33,745 nt of DNA. Source: Bradyrhizobium sp. (lineage in GTDB: Bacteria; Pseudomonadota; Alphaproteobacteria; Rhizobiales; Beijerinckiaceae). Below are positions 1 to 6,693 of the stretch, in pieces. The stretch lies in NCBI GenBank assembly GCA_004799435.1, contig SSMV01000002.1, positions 1-33,745 on the forward strand. The letters run 5' to 3'. The stretch's first letter is position 1; every line of letters begins with the position of its first letter. The position numbers and the translations under genes were made by a program. Below the pieces are notes generated by a model. That model did no database searches and had not been told where the DNA came from. It was given only the letters and a program-made list of their open reading frames with translations.

Positions 1-461
1 ACGCAATGGGGATGAACGATGTCGAGCCGCAGCGCGAGCATTGTGGCGAGCACATCCGCCGGATAGTCGATCACATCGACGTCGATCCACAGCACCCAAT
101 CCTCGTCGCGCAAGGCGCGAAACAGCAATTGATTGCGCGCCCGCGCGAGCGTGGTGCGGCGCAAGCGCTGAAAGGCCGGGGTCCAGCGGGGCAGGCCTTT
201 GGGCGCCTTGAAGCCGAAATCCCGTTTGATCAGCGCGACGCGGCTGGCGCGATCCTCGAGGCGAGGCGCTATCGCGGATAGCCGCGCCCAGGTGTCGTCG
301 TCGCTGTCGCTCTCCAGCACCCCGATCGACAGACGCTCGCGCGGCCATTGCAGGCGCTTGAGCCCCGTCATCCAGCTATCGATATAGGCTCGGGCGTTTT
401 TGGCCGGCGTCAGCACGAGAATGCCGGGCGGCGAATTTACCGCGAGCGTATCGGAGGGCAT
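1..461 (-). CDS. Anp1-like (GT62) glycosyltransferase, N-terminal part, cut by window edge
   Basis: An open minus-strand frame from ATG at 461 runs off the left edge (153 codons visible). It resembles the fungal mannan polymerase subunit Anp1 family (GT62): N-terminal GILVLTPAKNA, then GVLESDSDDDTW, an RRTTLARARNQLLFRAL helix, and WVLWIDVDVI with the metal-binding DxD at D127/D129, followed by DIVHPHC. Known members transfer mannose from GDP-mannose in the Golgi; a bacterial homologue would be cytoplasmic. It is divergent from the GT71 gene at 570, with a 108-bp gap that should hold both promoters. A second in-window ATG (466) is out of frame. The acceptor is unknown; linkage to peptide genes suggests a peptide or glycan of the same pathway, which is inference. 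The C-terminal part is not visible. Confidence 0.8.
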   Translation of the reverse strand, partial: MPSDTLAVNSPPGILVLTPAKNARAYIDSWMTGLKRLQWPRERLSIGVLESDSDDDTWARLSAIAPRLEDRASRVALIKRDFGFKAPKGLPRWTPAFQRLRRTTLARARNQLLFRALRDEDWVLWIDVDVIDYPADVLATMLALRLDIVHPHC

Positions 462-569
462 GGCATCGGCTCCGCTTGTGCGCCGTTCGGGTATTGGCCT
501 CAATCTCGTCAGAATGGGCGCAATGCGCTATGGGGCAGGGCGATTGAGGCTGCAAGCGGAAAATCGGCG

Positions 570-2126
570 ATGAGCGGAGACGAAGACGCCGGCGCAGACG
601 CCAATTTGCGCGCACGCGTGGAGCGCCGCGTCGTAACGCTATCGGACGCGCTCGCCGATGTGCGTTTTGACGGCCGTGGAATTGTCGTCGCCGCCGGCGG
701 TGTCCGCCTCTTTGTCAATGTTTACGTGCTCGCGCGCGTGCTGCGCCGACAGCTCAATTGCACGACGCCGATCGAGGTCTGGCATTTCGGCGAGAGTGAA
801 CTCTCACCGCGCATGCGTTCGCTGCTTACCGAACTCGATGTGACGAGTGTCGACGCTGCGCCGATCGCCGCGCGCCTCGGCGTGTCGATTCAAGATGGCT
901 GGCAGCTCAAGCCCTTCGCGCTGCTGCTGTCGCGCTTCGCTGAAGTTCTGATGCTCGACGCCGATCAGGTTCCCGTTGTCGATCCGAGCGTTGCATTCGA
1001 TTGGCCGCAGTTTCGCGAGACCGGCGCGCTGTTTTGGCCCGACATCGTCGATCTCAAGGCTGACAATCCGATTTGGGCGGCGCTGGGACTGCCGGCGGAG
1101 CGCCGCATCTCGCTGGAGAGCGGCCAGTTGCTGGTCGACAAGCGCCGTCATCGGCGCGCGGCGATTGTCACGATGGCTCTGAACGAGATGGCCGAGTCCA
1201 CTTATCGCTATGTCTATGGCGACAAGGACACGTTTTTGCTCGGCTGGATGATGAACGGGTCGCCTTTCGCCGTGGCGCCCCATCGTCCCTTCATGGAGGA
1301 ACGAAGCCTGACGCAACGCGACTTCGACGGTGCGCCATTTTTGCAGCATCGGACCGGCGCCAAATGGAGCTACATGGAGCCGCAATATCATTTCGACGGC
1401 GCCGTCCATAAAGAAGCCTGCGCGGAGGCGCTCGCCGAGTTGCGCGCCGCCTGGAGCGGCAGGATTTTTCTTGCGCCGCCGCGCAGCCTGCGCGCGCGCA
1501 GCGCGGAATCGGCGCTGGTCGTGACGAAGCGATTGCGCTGCGAGATCGAGGGTGAGCAGAGTTTCGATCTGGAGTTTCTCTCCTACGGCGAGATCGGCGC
1601 GGGCCGCACCGCCCATTGCGCGAATTGGAGCGTTGTCGACGATCCGGCTCGTCCGTCGGGCCTGGCTCTGCGGATCGAAGACCGCAATGGCGGACTGACC
1701 CTCGATCTCTCCCCGCAACCGCAGGGCGACTGGGCGGGCGAGCGTCGCCGCAAGCCGCGCGCGCAGGTTGTCGCGACCGCGCCTTCGGCGTTGCCGGAGA
1801 TCGAGCCGGTCGCCGGCTCGCGCCGCGGATTGGTCGACGATCTCATCGCGGCGGCCGATCTTTCCGAGCCGGAGGCGAAGGACGAAGCCGGTCTTTGCGC
1901 CGCGCTTCTCTTGTTGTCGAGGCTAGAGCCGGAGATCGCCGAACGTCTTCGCTGGCTCGCAGAAGCCTCAGAAACGCCCCGACCGCTGGCGGTCCGATTG
2001 ACGAGGCTCGCCGCTGCGGTCGAGGCGGCGCGCAAGCCCGATCTCAGGGACGTTCGCCGCCACGACGGCGTGCTCGGGCAATATTATGTCAGGGTCCCCG
2101 ACCCGGCCGTCGATTGGCAGACCTAG
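570..2126 (+). CDS. Mnn1-like (GT71) alpha-mannosyltransferase-family glycosyltransferase
   Basis: A 518 aa protein. Residues about 30-290 match the Mannosyl_trans3 / Mnn1 family (GT71) seen mostly in fungi: GIVVAAGGVRLFVNVYVLA near the start, PIEVWHFGESEL, then the acceptor/donor core WQLKPFALLLSRF and VLMLDADQVP with DxD at D130/D132, ALFWPDIVDL, and ESGQLLVDK. The C-terminal ~200 residues contain no motif I recognise and are helical and Glu/Ala/Arg-rich near the end. The frame is open from 348, but the first conserved block lies after ATG 570 and the upstream part overlaps the divergent gene, so 570 is chosen. It is the first gene of a same-strand run to 6693. Sugar and acceptor are not predictable. 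Sure of fold family, unsure of role. Confidence 0.85.
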   Translation: MSGDEDAGADANLRARVERRVVTLSDALADVRFDGRGIVVAAGGVRLFVNVYVLARVLRRQLNCTTPIEVWHFGESELSPRMRSLLTELDVTSVDAAPIAARLGVSIQDGWQLKPFALLLSRFAEVLMLDADQVPVVDPSVAFDWPQFRETGALFWPDIVDLKADNPIWAALGLPAERRISLESGQLLVDKRRHRRAAIVTMALNEMAESTYRYVYGDKDTFLLGWMMNGSPFAVAPHRPFMEERSLTQRDFDGAPFLQHRTGAKWSYMEPQYHFDGAVHKEACAEALAELRAAWSGRIFLAPPRSLRARSAESALVVTKRLRCEIEGEQSFDLEFLSYGEIGAGRTAHCANWSVVDDPARPSGLALRIEDRNGGLTLDLSPQPQGDWAGERRRKPRAQVVATAPSALPEIEPVAGSRRGLVDDLIAAADLSEPEAKDEAGLCAALLLLSRLEPEIAERLRWLAEASETPRPLAVRLTRLAAAVEAARKPDLRDVRRHDGVLGQYYVRVPDPAVDWQT

Positions 2127-2163
2127 CGCCTCGGATGCGTCTTGCGGCGCAAGGACGGAAGCG

Positions 2164-3402
2164 ATGCGCATTCTGATGATCGCGCCGGCGATGCCCGCCC
2201 TCACCGGCAACGGTCTGGCGATGCGGCTCGGCGTGTTTCTGGAGGCGCTCTCTCGCCTCGGCGCGGTCGATCTCGCGGTGCTGCCGGTTGCCGGCCAGTC
2301 CGATGCGTCACCGACGTTGCCGCAAGCGCTCGGCGCCACGGTCAACCTGCTGCCGATCGCTGGGCAAATCGACACGCATTTTTCGCTGATCGCCCGGCTG
2401 CGCGATCCGCAGGAACGGTTGCGCGCCTTTCGCCAATATGGCCGCAGTTCGCTCTCGGCCCGGCTGTCGCCTCACGCTCTCGGCGCGTTTGCCGCGGCTT
2501 TCGCGGGACGCGACTACGACCTCGTCCATGTCGGGCGCGCCTATCTGGCCGAGGCCGGGCTCGCCGTCGCCGGCGCGCGTCGCCGCTCGCTCGATGTGGA
2601 TGAAGACGACGCCGTCGCCTGGCGCTCGCTGGCGAAGCGCCGCCGCCGGCGTGGCGAATTTGACGCCGCCGCGATGTTAGAGGCCGACAGCGCCGCGCTC
2701 GAACGCGAAATGCGCCAGAACCTGCCGCGCTACGATCTTCTCTTCGCCAGCAGCGCCGCGGAGCGGGTGAATGTGCGGCGCCTGGCCGCCGAGAGCCCAA
2801 TTGCAATCGCCCATAATGCTGCGCGCGTGCGGGCGGGGCGGCTCCATCGCGGCGACGGACCGATCCTGTTCGTCGGCGGGCTTGGCTATTGGCCAAATCT
2901 CGACGGCCTTGCCTGGCTGCTCGGGCAAGTCTGGCCGCGCGTTCTGGCGCGCGTTGTGTTGCCGTCGCAGCTCTGGATCGCTGGCGACGGCCTCACCGCT
3001 GGAGTTCGCCGCCTCGCGCGCCAGCCGGGAATCCGCCTGCTCGGTAGGGTCGCCGATCTCGACCCGCTTTATCGACGGGCGGCGCTCGCCGTCGCGCCGC
3101 TGCACTGCGGCGGGGGAACACGGATCAAGGTGATCGAGGCGGCGCTGGCCGGCGTCCCGATCGTCTCGACGCCGTTCGGCGCTGCCGGCCTACCGCTTAG
3201 CGACGGTCGCGACCTCTGGCTGGCCGATCGTCCCGACGACTTCGCGGTGGCGCTTCGCCAGGCGCTCGCCGATCCGACCGAGCGGTTTCGCCGCGCCGCC
3301 TCCGCGCGAGGACATTTGGCCGTTCGATATGAGCGTAGTCGCGTCGTTGCGCGGCTCGCTTGCCAATTCTCGGCGCTGCAACTAACAAGCTCGCCGGTTT
3401 GA
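2164..3402 (+). CDS. GT4-family (GT-B fold) glycosyltransferase
   Basis: A 412 aa retaining glycosyltransferase. The N-terminal Rossmann half starts MRILMIAPAMPALTGNGLAM, typical of the GT4 acceptor domain with the G-N-G loop. The C-terminal donor domain shows PILFVGGLGYWPNLDG, LWIAGDGL, and the nucleotide-sugar site GGGTRIKVIEAALAGVPIV, with the family Glu at about residue 325. The architecture resembles the GT4 proteins annotated as 'sugar transferase, exosortase/EpsH1-associated'. ATG 2164 is preferred over the earlier in-frame GTG at 2086, which lies inside the upstream gene; a GGACGGA stretch precedes 2164. It lies 37 bp after the GT71 gene and 22 bp before the PqqD-like gene, so it is probably co-transcribed. 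Substrate unknown. Confidence 0.88.
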   Translation: MRILMIAPAMPALTGNGLAMRLGVFLEALSRLGAVDLAVLPVAGQSDASPTLPQALGATVNLLPIAGQIDTHFSLIARLRDPQERLRAFRQYGRSSLSARLSPHALGAFAAAFAGRDYDLVHVGRAYLAEAGLAVAGARRRSLDVDEDDAVAWRSLAKRRRRRGEFDAAAMLEADSAALEREMRQNLPRYDLLFASSAAERVNVRRLAAESPIAIAHNAARVRAGRLHRGDGPILFVGGLGYWPNLDGLAWLLGQVWPRVLARVVLPSQLWIAGDGLTAGVRRLARQPGIRLLGRVADLDPLYRRAALAVAPLHCGGGTRIKVIEAALAGVPIVSTPFGAAGLPLSDGRDLWLADRPDDFAVALRQALADPTERFRRAASARGHLAVRYERSRVVARLACQFSALQLTSSPV

Positions 3403-3424
3403 CGCGTATTCATGGGGTGTTGCG

Positions 3425-3739
3425 GTGGAGGGCGCCGAGGCGCGCGCATTGGATCTCGACGAGACGTTCCTCGCTGCCGAGGGGCTGGAGATCACCCATG
3501 CCCCGGATGGCTGCGTCGTCTATGACGCGTCGCGCGAGAAGGTTCACTATCTCAATCCGACCGCCGGCATTGTCTACGAACTTTGCGACGGCGCGAATTC
3601 GCTGCGCGCCATGAGCGTCTTTCTCGCCCAGGCCTATGGGCTCGATCAGGATCCAGTCGAAGCGACGCGCGACTGCCTGGCGACGCTGATCGCCGAAGGG
3701 CTGGTGCGTCCGTGCACGAAATCATCTGCAGAAGCCTGA
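3425..3739 (+). CDS. PqqD-like peptide-binding protein (RRE-type)
   Basis: A 104 aa protein with the PqqD fold signature: a beta-hairpin (GCVVYDASREKVHYLNPTAG), then YELCDGANSLRAM and a winged-helix end (CLATLIAEGLVRP). PqqD-family proteins bind leader peptides and present the precursor to modifying enzymes (RiPP recognition element); that is family knowledge. The start is GTG 3425. Its 3' end overlaps the start of the kinase-like gene by 28 bp, implying translational coupling. About 930 bp downstream lie three short peptide genes that are the obvious candidate ligands. PqqD-like proteins also occur with HprK-like kinases outside confirmed RiPP loci, so binding to these peptides is inferred, not shown. 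Confidence 0.85.
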   Translation: MEGAEARALDLDETFLAAEGLEITHAPDGCVVYDASREKVHYLNPTAGIVYELCDGANSLRAMSVFLAQAYGLDQDPVEATRDCLATLIAEGLVRPCTKSSAEA

Positions 3740-4542
3740 AGCGCGAATACCGGCTCGTTTGCCCGAACGGGCAAACCGCGCGCGCGTTCGCTTTTATCGA
3801 GTCAAATCCGGAGATCGTCGGCGCCGCGCTCGAATCCGTGCCAATTCCCATATCGGCCGAGGGCGGCTTTCTGCGCATGACGCTGCCCAATGGCGCGTTG
3901 ATCGAGGGCTCCGCGACGCATCTGATGTCGGCGCTGCATAGCGTCGTTTACCGGGAAGCCTTCAGCGAACCCGGCGCGGCGCTCATTCATTGCGTGACGA
4001 TGGTTCATCCGGTCAGGGAAGAGGCGCGCATCCTGATTGTCGGCGCGCCAGCGGCGGGCAAGACGACCCTGGCCCTGCGCCTCCTCAGCGAGGGTTACGC
4101 GATTGAGGGCGACGAACATTTCGCAATCGGCGCCGAGCGGTCGATTGTCCGGCCCCGCACGTTGCGGGTGAAGGCGGGCAGTCTGGCCTTTGCGCTGGGT
4201 CTCGCGGCGGCGATCGAAGCCTCGCCGAAAATCCTCTTCTGGGACGGCGCGCCGCTCTATTCCGTCAGCCCGGCGATCGCTGGGCGGCCTTGGCGTATCG
4301 TCCCCGGCAAGGTCGAGAGCATCGTCTTTCTTGAGGCCAATCATGGCGGCTTGTCGCGCCTCAAGCCGATCGGGGTCGACGAGGCGATGCGCCGACTGAT
4401 GCGGGAGACCACGCTTCCCCAGACCGGCGTCGGACCGGCGGTCGCGCGGCTGCGCGCCATGCTTCTGGCCGCCAACCGCCACACCCTGCTGCTGGGCGAT
4501 CTCGAGCGCGCGATATGGCAATTGAGCAAAACGCTTTTTTGA
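3712..4542 (+). CDS. HPr-kinase-like P-loop protein (HprK-related)
   Basis: A 276 aa protein starting at GTG 3712 inside the end of the PqqD-like gene; the frame is open further upstream, but that part has no family similarity. Residues about 105-120 hold ILIVGAPAAGKTTLALRLL, a Walker A in which the GKT lysine is intact, followed by GYAIEGDEHFAI, the region equivalent to the acidic loop of HPr kinase/phosphorylase. The N-terminal ~100 residues contain a hydrophobic/beta segment (GGFLRMTLPNGALIEGSATH). HprK-related kinases beside PqqD proteins are known from lasso-peptide and other RiPP-like loci; one studied type phosphorylates a Ser of the precursor. Here the substrate could be the conserved Ser of the downstream peptides (inference). 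The gene ends in a terminator-like hairpin. Confidence 0.83.
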   Translation: MHEIICRSLKREYRLVCPNGQTARAFAFIESNPEIVGAALESVPIPISAEGGFLRMTLPNGALIEGSATHLMSALHSVVYREAFSEPGAALIHCVTMVHPVREEARILIVGAPAAGKTTLALRLLSEGYAIEGDEHFAIGAERSIVRPRTLRVKAGSLAFALGLAAAIEASPKILFWDGAPLYSVSPAIAGRPWRIVPGKVESIVFLEANHGGLSRLKPIGVDEAMRRLMRETTLPQTGVGPAVARLRAMLLAANRHTLLLGDLERAIWQLSKTLF

Positions 4543-4549
4543 GCGTTTT
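4528..4549 (+). terminator. Terminator-like hairpin overlapping the kinase stop codon
   Basis: AAAACGCT and AGCGTTTT form a perfect 8-bp stem around a TTTTTG loop; the descending arm ends in TTTT. The stop codon TGA (4540-4542) lies inside it. The stem is half AT, so termination may be partial, allowing read-through into the peptide genes. Confidence 0.5.
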
Positions 4550-4574
4550 CAGGCGCTCCCATGTCGTTCCGTGG

Positions 4575-4604
4575 TTGACAGGGCTTCGCGACATTCCTTA
4601 GAGA
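4575..4604 (+). promoter_or_regulatory. Candidate sigma-70 promoter for the peptide genes
   Basis: A perfect TTGACA at 4575-4580 is followed after 18 nt by a weak TAGAGA (3 of 6 to TATAAT). It sits between the terminator-like hairpin and the first peptide gene and would leave a 5' UTR of about 60 nt. The -35 is convincing, the -10 is not. Confidence 0.4.
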
Positions 4605-4671
4605 AATAGGCAGGACTTAGCCGCGCGGGCCTTATCAGCGCGGGGGTTCTGGTGTTTGAGGGGCGATCATC

Positions 4672-4887
4672 ATGTCGGAAGCAGAAAATCACGGCGGTCT
4701 TGGCGATGTCGAAAGCGCGCTGGCCTCGGTTGACGCCGCCAAGCGCGAGACACTGCGCAAGCTCATTCTCGGGGCGGCCTTCGTTGTCCCGGTCGTCGCC
4801 TCGTTCTCGATCGACGGGCTGACCTCCTCGGCCAATGCGACTGTCTGCAGCAACATGCTGCATTCCGGGAAGTGCGCCCCGATTTGA
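4672..4887 (+). CDS. Small Cys-containing precursor-like peptide, copy 1
   Basis: A 71 aa peptide with a strong GAGGGG Shine-Dalgarno 7 nt before ATG 4672. Layout: an acidic/helical N-terminus (residues 1-24); KRETLRKL (24-31); a hydrophobic stretch LILGAAFVVPVVASFSI (31-47); a DGLTSSANA linker ending in an AxA signal-peptidase-like site (54-56); and a 15-residue tail with C59 and C68 flanking S-N-M-L-H-S-G-K. Two closely similar copies follow. It looks like a leader-plus-core precursor next to PqqD-like and kinase-like genes. Whether the hydrophobic part is a Sec signal, a membrane anchor or a leader recognised by the PqqD-like protein cannot be told. No described RiPP class comes to mind. 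Real gene: very likely; function: unknown. Confidence 0.8.
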   Translation: MSEAENHGGLGDVESALASVDAAKRETLRKLILGAAFVVPVVASFSIDGLTSSANATVCSNMLHSGKCAPI

Positions 4888-4932
4888 CGCCGGTTCGCTT
4901 GGCGAAGGCGATGATTTAGTGGGGTAGACGTC

Positions 4933-5151
4933 ATGTCGGGAATGGAAGACCGCAGCCTGCCGGCCGATGTCGAAAAAGCTTTAACCTCGGTTGACGCCGC
5001 CAAGCGCGAGACGCTGCGCAAGCTCGTTCTCGGCGCGGCATTCGTCGTCCCGGTCGTCGCGTCTTTCTCGATCTACAGCCTGACCTCTTCGGCGAGCGCC
5101 GGCTCCGTCTGCAGCAACATGCTGCATTCCGGGAAGTGCGATCTGAAATAA
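4933..5151 (+). CDS. Small Cys-containing precursor-like peptide, copy 2
   Basis: A 72 aa paralogue of the preceding peptide, 45 bp downstream, with a GGGG-containing ribosome site before ATG 4933. The leader is almost identical from residue 12 on (ADVEKAL.SVDAAKRETLRK, then LVLGAAFVVPVVASFSI). The stretch after it differs from the other two copies: YSL replaces DGL and SASA replaces ANA, keeping A54-x-A56. The core has C60 and C69 with the same SNMLHSGK between them, and ends in DLK rather than API. Conservation of the leader with changes only at the ends of the core is the usual pattern of precursor families. The 3' flank (5156-5207) duplicates the flank of copy 3. Confidence 0.8.
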   Translation: MSGMEDRSLPADVEKALTSVDAAKRETLRKLVLGAAFVVPVVASFSIYSLTSSASAGSVCSNMLHSGKCDLK

Positions 5152-5155
5152 AATT

Positions 5156-5207
5156 TTGCCGGCCGGAGGCAGGGTTCGGAATCGGACCTGAATGGTCAGC
5201 GGTGGCG
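5156..5207 (+). repeat. Duplicated flank with a relic of the GT2 gene start (pairs with 5492-5542)
   Basis: About 51 nt after copy 2 aligns along its length with the 51 nt after copy 3. Both contain G(C/G)SGGCCGGAG near their start and CCTGAATGG.CAG..TGGCG at their end. In the second copy this ATG (5530) is the start codon of the GT2 gene; in the first (5192) it opens only 18 codons. The offset (about 337 bp) equals the start-to-start distance of copies 2 and 3, so a whole unit of peptide gene plus flank was tandemly duplicated. Confidence 0.7.
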
Positions 5208-5269
5208 CGACTTCTGCTGGACCGCATTGCTTCTCTGGCGCAGATTGACGGTTTAGAGGGATAAACGTC

Positions 5270-5488
5270 ATGCCGGCGACGGAAGACCGCAGCACGCCGG
5301 CCGATGTCGAAAAAGCCTTGGCCTCGGTCGACACAGCCAAGCGCGAGACGCTGCGCAAGCTCGTTCTCGGTGCGGCCTTCGTAATCCCGGTCGTCGCCTC
5401 GTTCTCGATCGACGGGCTGACTTCCCCGGCCAATGCGATCAATGTTTGCAACATGCTGCATTCCGGGGGGACGTGCCCCAAGACCTGA
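5270..5488 (+). CDS. Small Cys-containing precursor-like peptide, copy 3
   Basis: A 72 aa third paralogue with GAGGG nine bases before ATG 5270. The leader matches copy 2 closely (ADVEKALASVDTAKRETLRK, then LVLGAAFVIPVVASFSI, DGLTSPANA with A54/A56). The core is the most divergent: C60, NMLHSGGT, C69, then PKT. The spacing between the two Cys (8 residues) is the same in all three copies even though the first residue after Cys was lost and one gained later, which argues that the ring size or pair spacing matters. Its stop is 41 bp before the GT2 start, making the GT2 enzyme its closest candidate modifier. Confidence 0.8.
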   Translation: MPATEDRSTPADVEKALASVDTAKRETLRKLVLGAAFVIPVVASFSIDGLTSPANAINVCNMLHSGGTCPKT

Positions 5489-5529
5489 GCATTGCGCGGG
5501 CCGGAGATCGGGTCCAGGACGTGGCCTGA

Positions 5530-6693
5530 ATGGGCAGTGGCGACAAAGGGAAGATTCCGCGTCCGGTTGGAGTCAGCCATCGGCCGCAAGTCTCCGCCAT
5601 TCTGATCGTCCGCGACGAAGAATGGTTTCTCCCCGATTGCCTGGCCTCGCTGACAGGCGTGGTCGACGAGATCGTCGTCGTCGACACAGGCTCCAGGGAC
5701 GCCACAAAGGCGATCGCCGTCGCCGCCGGCGCCAAAACCCTTGATTTTCCCTGGATCGACGATTTCGCCGCGGCGCGCAACGCCGCCATCGACGCGGCGA
5801 GCGGCGATTGGCTTCTCTATATCGACGCCGACGAAAGGCTGAGCGGGCCTCAGGGGCTCAGTCTCGGCGAAACGCTCGCCGATGCCACCGCATTCGCCGC
5901 GACGGTGCGTTTTCGTCCCCGCCTACGCGCGACGCCCTATCGCGAGCATCGGCTGTTTCGCAAAGATCCGCGCATTCGCTTCGTCGGCGCGATTCACGAA
6001 ACGATCATGCCGGCGCTCCATGCCTTAGTCGAGGAGGGCGCGGGGCGGATCGTCGAGTCGCGCTTCGCCATCCAGCACCTCGGCTATGAGGGCGAACTCT
6101 CGCATAAGCATCGCCGCAACTTGCCGATGCTGCAAACCATGGTGAAGCGCTGGCCGGAGCGGCTCTATTATTGGTGCGATCTCGCCCAGGCGCTCAAGGG
6201 GACCGGGCGCAATGACGAGGCGATCGCCGCCTGTCGCGATGGTCTTGAGGCGGCGCGCGTGCTTAGGCTTACGCGGCCCGACCCGGTCGCGGCGCTGATC
6301 GCCCAGACGCTCGCCGAATTCACTCGCGAGCGCGGCGAAGATCCTTTGCCGCTCGTCGCCGAAGGGCTCGCCTATTATCCCGAACATTGGGGATTGCGAT
6401 TCCTTGAAGCCCGCGCGCTCGTCGACGCCAGCCGCTTCGACGACGCGCTGGCGATTCTCGATCTCCTGCTGGCCGTCGACGTCGCGAGTTACTGCGACCC
6501 ACATGTCAGCTATGACGAGCGGCTGTTCGGCGTCGACGCGCTCGAACTCAAAGCCGTTGCGCTGCTGCGCGCCGGCCGCCGGCTTGAGGCGGGACGCGCC
6601 TTTGCTCAGGCGAGCGCCTTGGCGCCGGAAACCCTCTCCTATCGCGTCAGGGCGCAGGCGCTGCTCGGCGCCGCAGGCCCCAATCAAAGCTAG
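5530..6693 (+). CDS. GT2 glycosyltransferase with TPR-like C-terminus (SunS-type architecture)
   Basis: A 387 aa protein. Residues 20-130 form a GT-A domain: VSAILIVRDEEWFLPDCLAS, VDTGSRDAT (51-59), DDFAAARNAAI and WLLYIDADERL, with the metal-binding DxD at D99/D101. The rest is helical with TPR-like units (YYWCDLAQALKGTGRNDEAI and later FDDALAILDLL, LLRAGRRLEAGRAFAQA). This N-GT2 plus C-TPR layout is that of SunS, which S-glycosylates Cys in sublancin, but also of other GT2 proteins acting on other acceptors. It directly follows three two-Cys peptides, so Cys or Ser glycosylation of those is a reasonable inference. The start lies in the duplicated flank. Its 3' end overlaps the convergent nucleotidyltransferase by 4 bp. 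Confidence 0.85.
   Translation: MGSGDKGKIPRPVGVSHRPQVSAILIVRDEEWFLPDCLASLTGVVDEIVVVDTGSRDATKAIAVAAGAKTLDFPWIDDFAAARNAAIDAASGDWLLYIDADERLSGPQGLSLGETLADATAFAATVRFRPRLRATPYREHRLFRKDPRIRFVGAIHETIMPALHALVEEGAGRIVESRFAIQHLGYEGELSHKHRRNLPMLQTMVKRWPERLYYWCDLAQALKGTGRNDEAIAACRDGLEAARVLRLTRPDPVAALIAQTLAEFTRERGEDPLPLVAEGLAYYPEHWGLRFLEARALVDASRFDDALAILDLLLAVDVASYCDPHVSYDERLFGVDALELKAVALLRAGRRLEAGRAFAQASALAPETLSYRVRAQALLGAAGPNQS

Noticed and set aside
348..569. 74-codon N-terminal extension of the GT71 gene
   Set aside because: It overlaps the divergent GT62 gene, shows no family similarity, and the conserved block starts after ATG 570.
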